Source: a bacterium (GTDB lineage: Bacteria > Chloroflexota > Chloroflexia > Thermomicrobiales > UBA6265). From it: a DNA stretch of 10,698 bases. The position numbers and the translations under genes were made by a program. Below, piece after piece: positions 6,579 through 10,698 of this stretch; positions within the stretch are counted from its first letter, which is position 1, and every line of letters begins with the position of its first letter. The notes beneath the pieces are model-generated. The model did not search any database and was not told the DNA's origin. It saw only the letters and a program-made list of their open reading frames with translations. Location of the stretch: the NCBI GenBank assembly GCA_029977305.1, contig JAPOLF010000055.1, forward strand, positions 1 through 10,698. Reading direction: 5' to 3'.

Positions 6579-9251
6579 TCACCCGTTGAGGCGGGAGAAC
6601 TTCATCACGCGGTGGTAGTTCGCGTCGGTGACGTAGAAGTCACCATGGCTGTCGACGGCGACGCCGGCAGGCGAGTCGATCGCGGTGGAGTCCGCCGTCT
6701 GCGAGTTCCAGACCTCGCCACCGGTGCCGTCCGGGTTGAGGCGTTGGATGCGGTTGTTGAAGTTGTCGGTGACGTAGGTGAAGCCGTTGCCATCGAGGGC
6801 GACCCCGAAGGGGCTGTGCAGCTGCCCAAGTCCGGTGCCTAGGCCGCCGTACGCCGGGGAGAGGGTGGTGCCGTCGCTGGCGAAGCGGACGATGGTGTGG
6901 GCGTTGGTGTTGGCGACGAAGACCGTGCCGTCGGTGCTCACCGAGACGCCGATCGGCGCATTCAGGCTGGGTGACTTGGTGAATGTCTGCAGGTGCACCC
7001 CGGCAGCGGTGAACTTCTGGATGCGGTTGTTCTGGGTGTCGGCGACATAGACCGCACCGTCGGGGCCGATCGCGATGCCGCGCGGACCGAAGAATTCGCC
7101 GGTGCCGCTGCCGACCGCGGGATCACCGACTCCGTCGGTCGCCCCCCACGTCGCGACATGCGCTCCAGTTGATTGGAACTTCTGGACGCGATGGTTACCC
7201 GTGTCAGCCACATAGACGTTGCCGCTGGCATCGATGGCGATGCCTTCCGGCGCATTGAGTTGCGTCGCACCGGTGCCGAAGGAGCCGAACATGCTGAGGA
7301 AAGTGCCGTCGGTGTCGAGGCGCTGCACGCGGTGGTTGAGCGTGTCCGCCACCCAGATCGAGCCGTCGGGTCCGATGGCGATGCCGCGCGGGGTGTTGAA
7401 TTCGCGCTCGGCGGTGCCCGGGCTGCGATCCTCGGTCCCCCAGAGTTGGAGGAAGCCGTGGCTGCGGCAGGCACCGGCCTGACAGACGGTGCCGGTGGCG
7501 CAGACATTGCCGCACGCGCCGCAGTTGTTCTCGTCGAGCTGGGTGTCGGTGCACGCCGTGCTGCAGACGGTGTAGCCGGCTGGGCAGATGCAGGCGCTGC
7601 TGCTGCAGACCTCGTTGGTGCCGCAGGCGGTGTTGCACGCGCCGCAGTGGGTGGCGTCGGTGGTGAGGTCGACGCAGGTGTCGGCGCAGTAGTCCTCGGT
7701 GACGTCGCTGCAGATGCAGGCACCGCTCGAGCAGATCGCGCCGAGGCCGCACGCGTTGCCGCACGCGCCGCAGTTGTTGGCATCCGAGGCGATGTCGATG
7801 CAGGCGCCATTGCACGTGGCAAGCGGGGCAGGGCAGATGCAGGATCCGCTGGCGCAGATCTCGTTGGCGTCGCATGCGGTGTCGCATGCGCCGCAGTGGG
7901 TGGTGCTCGATTGGGTGTCGACGCAGGAGTCGCTGCAGATCTGCTCGTTGAGGCCGGTGCAGCCGCATTGGCTGTCGACGCAGAGCGCACCGCTCGGGCA
8001 GGTGGTGCCGCAGGTGCCGCAGTTGGCCTCGTCGATCGTCAGGTTCACGCACACGCCGCCACAGAGGGATTCGTCGGCGTTGCGGCAGTCGCAGGATCCA
8101 GCTTGGCAGGATTGATCAGCGGGGCAGGCGGTGTCGCAGGCGCCACAGTGGGCATCGGTCGTGTCCGGGTCGATGCAGGTGTCGCCGCACCGGAGGAAGC
8201 CCTCGGCACAGGCGCAGGCGCCCTCGCTGCAGACCTCGTGCGCGCCGCAGATGATGCCGCAACCGCCGCAGTTCGCGGCATCGGTCAGGATCGCGAGGCA
8301 GGCACCGCCGCAGCACTCCTCGTCGGCGCCACAGGTGGCGCCCTGCGGACCGCAGAAGGTTTCATCGGTGAGCGGGTCCTTGCAGGAACCGGCATCGCAG
8401 GTGAGGCCGGTGGCGCAGGCATTGCCGCAGGTGCCGCAGTGGGTCTGGTCGGTGAGGACGGCCGTGCACGTGCCGCCGCAGCAGCGCTCGCCGTCGGCGC
8501 ACGCATTGCCGCAGGCGCCGCAGTGCTGCTCGCTGGAGTGGGTGTTGACGCAGGAGCCGCCGCAGAGGGTGCGATCCGGGGTGTCGCAGGTGCAGGCACC
8601 AGCGACGCAGGAGGTGTCGGTCGGGCAGACGTTGCCGCAGGCGCCACAGTGGGATTCGTTGGTCTGGGTGTTGATGCATCGGCCGTCGCAATCGACGCGG
8701 TCACCGGAGCAGACGCAGCTGCCGCCGTCGCAGGATTCGTCGTCCGCGCAGGCGGTGCCGCAGGTGCCACAGTGATTGGCATTGGTGTCGAGGTTGACGC
8801 AGGTGTTTGAGGCGCCGCAAACGGTGAGGGAGGCATCAGAGCAGCTGGGTTCTGAGCCGACGCAGGTCGCGCCATCACCAACGGCATTGCCACAGGCACC
8901 GCAGTGGTTGGTTGAGGTGGCGATGTCGGTGCAGGTGCCGTTGCAGCGAACCCACCCCGTGGGGCAGGACGCGCCGCCGATGCAGGACCGATTGCTGCAG
9001 GTCTGTCCTTGACCGCAGGAGAAGCCGCAACCGCCGCAGTTGTTGGCATCGCTGGCGAGGGACACGCAGGACTTGCCGCAGCGGGTCAGGGAGGCGCCAC
9101 ACGGCTTCTTCTTCTTTTTCTTCTTGGCCTCGACGTCAACGTCCCACTGCGAGGCGACCGCCATCACCGCGCCCGCGACGATGGCACGGAGAGTGGATCG
9201 GCGGGTGCCGACGAATTGCTGCAAGGCGTGGTCGAGGTGGTGCTGTGCCAC
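6579..9251 (-). CDS. Secreted Cys-rich repeat protein with C-terminal NHL beta-propeller (890 aa)
   Basis: The start is GTG 9251, with AAAGGA seven bases ahead; the open extension to an ATG at 9341 has no such site and spans an inverted repeat. The leader has TRRSTLRAI with paired Arg17-Arg18, a short hydrophobic core (about 23-33) and a likely cleavage after VEA (residue 42), so export by the Tat route is probable. Seven lysines follow (43-49). Residues 51 to about 595 hold 14 Cys-rich units centred on [NH]CG-x-C-[GDN]-x-x-C, with about 100 cysteines in all. From about 600 to 890 come six NHL repeats of the type GIAI-x-x-x-G-x-x-Y/W-VADT-x-N-H/N-R-[VI]-Q-[RK], with no cysteine, enough for one six-bladed propeller. 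Expected location is the cell surface or outside. Such domains usually bind proteins or glycans, but ligand and function are unknown. It sits between two enzyme genes with no obvious link to either. Confidence 0.9.
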   Translation of the reverse strand: MAQHHLDHALQQFVGTRRSTLRAIVAGAVMAVASQWDVDVEAKKKKKKKPCGASLTRCGKSCVSLASDANNCGGCGFSCGQGQTCSNRSCIGGASCPTGWVRCNGTCTDIATSTNHCGACGNAVGDGATCVGSEPSCSDASLTVCGASNTCVNLDTNANHCGTCGTACADDESCDGGSCVCSGDRVDCDGRCINTQTNESHCGACGNVCPTDTSCVAGACTCDTPDRTLCGGSCVNTHSSEQHCGACGNACADGERCCGGTCTAVLTDQTHCGTCGNACATGLTCDAGSCKDPLTDETFCGPQGATCGADEECCGGACLAILTDAANCGGCGIICGAHEVCSEGACACAEGFLRCGDTCIDPDTTDAHCGACDTACPADQSCQAGSCDCRNADESLCGGVCVNLTIDEANCGTCGTTCPSGALCVDSQCGCTGLNEQICSDSCVDTQSSTTHCGACDTACDANEICASGSCICPAPLATCNGACIDIASDANNCGACGNACGLGAICSSGACICSDVTEDYCADTCVDLTTDATHCGACNTACGTNEVCSSSACICPAGYTVCSTACTDTQLDENNCGACGNVCATGTVCQAGACRSHGFLQLWGTEDRSPGTAEREFNTPRGIAIGPDGSIWVADTLNHRVQRLDTDGTFLSMFGSFGTGATQLNAPEGIAIDASGNVYVADTGNHRVQKFQSTGAHVATWGATDGVGDPAVGSGTGEFFGPRGIAIGPDGAVYVADTQNNRIQKFTAAGVHLQTFTKSPSLNAPIGVSVSTDGTVFVANTNAHTIVRFASDGTTLSPAYGGLGTGLGQLHSPFGVALDGNGFTYVTDNFNNRIQRLNPDGTGGEVWNSQTADSTAIDSPAGVAVDSHGDFYVTDANYHRVMKFSRLNG
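6582..7463 (-). repeat. Six NHL repeats encoding a beta-propeller
   Basis: Six copies of an NHL unit are visible in the translation. Their central phrases are SIWVADTLNHRVQRL, NVYVADTGNHRVQKF, AVYVADTQNNRIQKF, TVFVANTNAHTIVRF, FTYVTDNFNNRIQRL and DFYVTDANYHRVMKF. Unit length is about 44-55 residues because the connecting loops vary. The fourth is the most divergent (ANTNAHTIV). The stretch FLQLWG before the first unit probably supplies the closing strand. Confidence 0.9.
7466..9101 (-). repeat. Tandem Cys-rich repeat array, 14 units
   Basis: The DNA and protein both repeat. On the plus strand a core close to TTGCCGCAGGCGCCGCAGTG recurs near 7507, 7633, 7755, 7881, 8004, 8130, 8257, 8422, 8506, 8632, 8755, 8887 and 9022, with a degenerate copy near 8340. 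Most cores are 120-130 bases apart (about 41 residues), but those between about 8257 and 8506 are about 84 apart (28 residues). One unit (near 8340) reads CGPQG instead of CGxCG, and another (near 8887) has Val where the fourth Cys is expected. The units diverge from each other, so this is an old array rather than a fresh duplication. Confidence 0.88.
9105..9125 (-). repeat. Run of seven lysine codons after the export signal
   Basis: Seven consecutive AAG/AAA codons (one AAA, six AAG) follow the predicted signal cleavage site. The run is a near-perfect trinucleotide repeat and so a candidate for length variation between strains. A Lys run here could bind cell-wall or nucleic-acid polyanions. 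Confidence 0.75.
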
Positions 9252-9334
9252 GAAGGTGTCCTTTCGAGCCGCGGCGCGGGGCCCCGTGGGCCGGTCGCGC
9301 TTCCTCTCAATGACACCATCTGACGGGCGAAATC

Positions 9335-9352
9335 GGTTCACAACAATGAACC
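9335..9352. promoter_or_regulatory. Inverted repeat GGTTCA-N6-TGAACC upstream of the Cys-rich/NHL gene
   Basis: A perfect six-base inverted repeat with a six-base spacer lies 84-101 bases before the GTG start and about 40 bases after the acyl-CoA dehydrogenase stop. Three more bases on each side pair after one mismatch (AAT and ATT, 9331-9356). It is AT-richer than its surroundings. It may be an operator of the Cys-rich gene or a hairpin ending the dehydrogenase transcript; the T run on the minus strand is only TTT, so a terminator is weakly supported. The best nearby minus-strand promoter match (TTGTTG, 17 bases, TCAGAT) is poor. Confidence 0.4.
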
Positions 9353-9390
9353 AATTTCCCCTCCCGAAAATGCGGTAGACCGGACGTTGG

Positions 9391-10551
9391 TCAGTACGAG
9401 CGGGGCAGCCCGAGGACGTGCTGGCCGAGGTAGGCGAGGATCAGATTGTTGTTGATCGGGGCCACCTGATAGAGGCGGGTTTCGCGGAATTTCCGCTCCA
9501 CGTCGTGGTCGGCGACGAATCCGTTGCCGCCGTGGGTGTCGAGGCAGATGTTGGCGGCCTCCCAACTCGCCTCGCTGGCGAGGAGTTTGGCCATGTTCGC
9601 CTCGGCGCCGCAGGAGGCATGGGCGTCGAACTTGCGGGCGGCGTCCCAGCGGACGGCGTCGGCCGCGACGATGTGGGCATACGCCTTCGCAAGGGGGAAC
9701 TGCACCCCTTGATTGGCGCCGATCGCCTTGCCGAAGACCTCGCGCTCGCTGGCGTAGCGGACGGCGCGATCGATGAACCAGTAGCCGTCGCCGATGGCCT
9801 CCGCCGCGAGCAGGATCCGCTCGGCGTTCCACCCGTCGATGACGTACCGGAACCCCATGCCCTCCTCGCCGATGAGGGCGTCGGCCGGGATGCGGAGATC
9901 GTGATAGCCGAGCGTGAACGTCTCGTAGTTGAACATCGTGCGGACTGGGGTGATGTTGAGGGCGCCTTGGGCGCGGGCATCCCGCAGATCGACGAGGAAG
10001 AGGCTGAGGCCGCGGGTGCGATCGGTGAGATCCTCGCGCGGCGTGGTGCGTGCGAGCAGCAACAGCAGGTCGCTGGTCTCCACGCGGCTGGTCCAGTTCT
10101 TGAAGCCGTTGACGACCCAGCCGTCACCATCGCGGACGGCGGTGGTGGTGATGCTGGTGGTGTCGGAACCTGCCTCCGGCTCGGTGATGGAAAAACATTG
10201 CAATCGCAGTGATCCGTCGGCGAGGTGTGGCAACCAGCGCTGACGCTGCTCCTCGCTCGCGTGGCGGACGAGAGCGCGCATCACGTACATCTGCGCGTGG
10301 CAGGCGGCGGAATGGCCACCGGAGCGATTGATCTCCTCGAGGATGATGCTGGACTCGGAAACCCCGAGACCGGCGCCGCCGTACGCGGTCGGAATCAGCG
10401 CGGCGAGGTACCCGGCATCGGTCATCGCCTGCACAAACGCAGAGGGGTGCTCGCGCAGCTGATCCCGCTCACGCCAATAGGCATCGGGGAATCGTGTGCA
10501 GAGGGCGCGGACGTCCGCGCGGAGCGTCTCCGGATCAGCGGGCAGCGGCAT
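9391..10551 (-). CDS. Acyl-CoA dehydrogenase family flavoprotein (386 aa)
   Basis: This FAD enzyme introduces the alpha-beta double bond into an acyl-CoA and passes electrons to an electron-transfer flavoprotein. Length and the three-part fold (helical, beta, helical) are normal. The two family signatures are present: SITEPEAGSD (121-130), and D..GG.GF..D....R...E around 338-357 (THGGNGFVADHDVER). REVFGKAIGANQ (270-281) is the usual FAD-contact stretch. The usual catalytic Glu near the C-terminus is missing, since the segment reads RLYQVAPINNN instead of Y-E-G-T. Glu244 in WNAERILLAAEAIG occupies the position used by isovaleryl-CoA dehydrogenase. ATG 10551 follows GAGGTG four bases ahead; a GTG at 10563 is the alternative start. 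The start overlaps the upstream gene by 17 bases, so translation is probably coupled. Substrate is unknown; branched or otherwise unusual acyl groups are possible. Confidence 0.93.
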   Translation of the reverse strand: MPLPADPETLRADVRALCTRFPDAYWRERDQLREHPSAFVQAMTDAGYLAALIPTAYGGAGLGVSESSIILEEINRSGGHSAACHAQMYVMRALVRHASEEQRQRWLPHLADGSLRLQCFSITEPEAGSDTTSITTTAVRDGDGWVVNGFKNWTSRVETSDLLLLLARTTPREDLTDRTRGLSLFLVDLRDARAQGALNITPVRTMFNYETFTLGYHDLRIPADALIGEEGMGFRYVIDGWNAERILLAAEAIGDGYWFIDRAVRYASEREVFGKAIGANQGVQFPLAKAYAHIVAADAVRWDAARKFDAHASCGAEANMAKLLASEASWEAANICLDTHGGNGFVADHDVERKFRETRLYQVAPINNNLILAYLGQHVLGLPRSY

Positions 10552-10698
10552 GGAGCACCTCACTGGTGATCGAGGGGAAGAAGGTTGCCATGTCGGACAG
10601 GGCAGGAATGGCGCGGGCAGCCTCGACCGCCTGGATCGCGGTCGCTTCGCCGTAGCCGGGGCAGATGAGCGCGCGCGCCTTCGCGGCGAGTTGGTCGG
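10535..10698 (-). CDS. C-terminal end of an unidentified protein (5' part beyond window)
   Basis: The last 53 residues of a gene entering from the right edge. The frame is open from 10696 to TGA at 10535-10537 and is strongly protein-like: DQLAAKARALICPGYGEATA, then IQAVEAARAIPALSDMATFF, ending SEVLHAAAR. The alternating hydrophobic and Ala-rich helices suggest a soluble alpha/beta enzyme. I cannot name the family from this tail. The overlap with the acyl-CoA dehydrogenase start implies joint expression, so it probably takes part in the same acyl-CoA or carboxylic-acid pathway. Confidence 0.7.
   Translation of the reverse strand, partial: DQLAAKARALICPGYGEATAIQAVEAARAIPALSDMATFFPSITSEVLHAAAR

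Noticed and set aside
5493..6842. Open frame of 449 codons on the plus strand
   Set aside because: It runs antisense to the ureohydrolase and the end of the Cys-rich/NHL gene, both of which have complete motif sets; its Arg/Gly/His-rich translation matches nothing.
7173..8810. Open frame of 545 codons on the plus strand opposite the Cys-rich array
   Set aside because: It mirrors the repeat array on the other strand, is a monotonous Ala/Gly/Val-rich sequence with no domain, and has no binding site. High GC makes such antisense frames common.
7500..9045. Regularly spaced repeats that could suggest a CRISPR array
   Set aside because: The period is 84-130 bases, copies diverge, and the whole region is one continuous coding frame of Cys-rich units.

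Overview
The window is GC-rich, densely coded DNA from a bacterial chromosome. I recognise no rRNA, tRNA, CRISPR array, transposase or phage gene. The best lineage guess is Chloroflexota, close to Thermomicrobiales/Sphaerobacter. The main support is the large secreted protein at 6579-9251. It combines a twin-arginine leader, a poly-lysine run right after the predicted cleavage site, Cys-rich tandem units and an NHL propeller, an architecture I associate with that group. This is inference from protein style, not from a marker gene.

Layout. Plus strand, 1-2150: the C-terminal two thirds of an ammonium transporter (amtB), a 40-residue single-span membrane protein just behind it, a strong hairpin terminator with a GCAA loop, an 82-residue very acidic protein of unknown function, and a 164-residue membrane protein that may carry a small PH-like C-terminal domain. 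Minus strand, 2166-10698, in transcription order from the right edge: the end of an unidentified gene, an acyl-CoA dehydrogenase whose start overlaps it by 17 bases, the 890-residue Cys-rich/NHL secreted protein, an agmatinase-type ureohydrolase, an HxpB-like HAD sugar phosphatase, and an AceE-like thiamine-diphosphate enzyme of 811 residues. The two blocks converge with a 15-base gap at 2151-2165, where I see no clear terminator.

How the genes fit together. The plus-strand block begins with nitrogen uptake. The minus-strand block is mostly central and catabolic metabolism: guanidino-group hydrolysis, sugar-phosphate dephosphorylation, 2-oxoacid or ketol chemistry and acyl-CoA oxidation. Intergenic gaps of 60, 76, 139 and 170 bases mean the block may be several units rather than one operon. 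Only the acyl-CoA dehydrogenase and its upstream partner look translationally coupled.

Most worth a second look: a near-perfect hairpin (6523-6554) that pairs away the ribosome binding site of the ureohydrolase; the internal structure of the Cys-rich array, with long units of about 41 residues and three consecutive 28-residue units apparently made by in-frame loss of one segment; the acyl-CoA dehydrogenase that lacks the usual C-terminal catalytic Glu but has a Glu at the isovaleryl-CoA dehydrogenase position; and the small membrane protein where glnK would often sit behind amtB. I did not find evidence for a wholly new multi-gene system.
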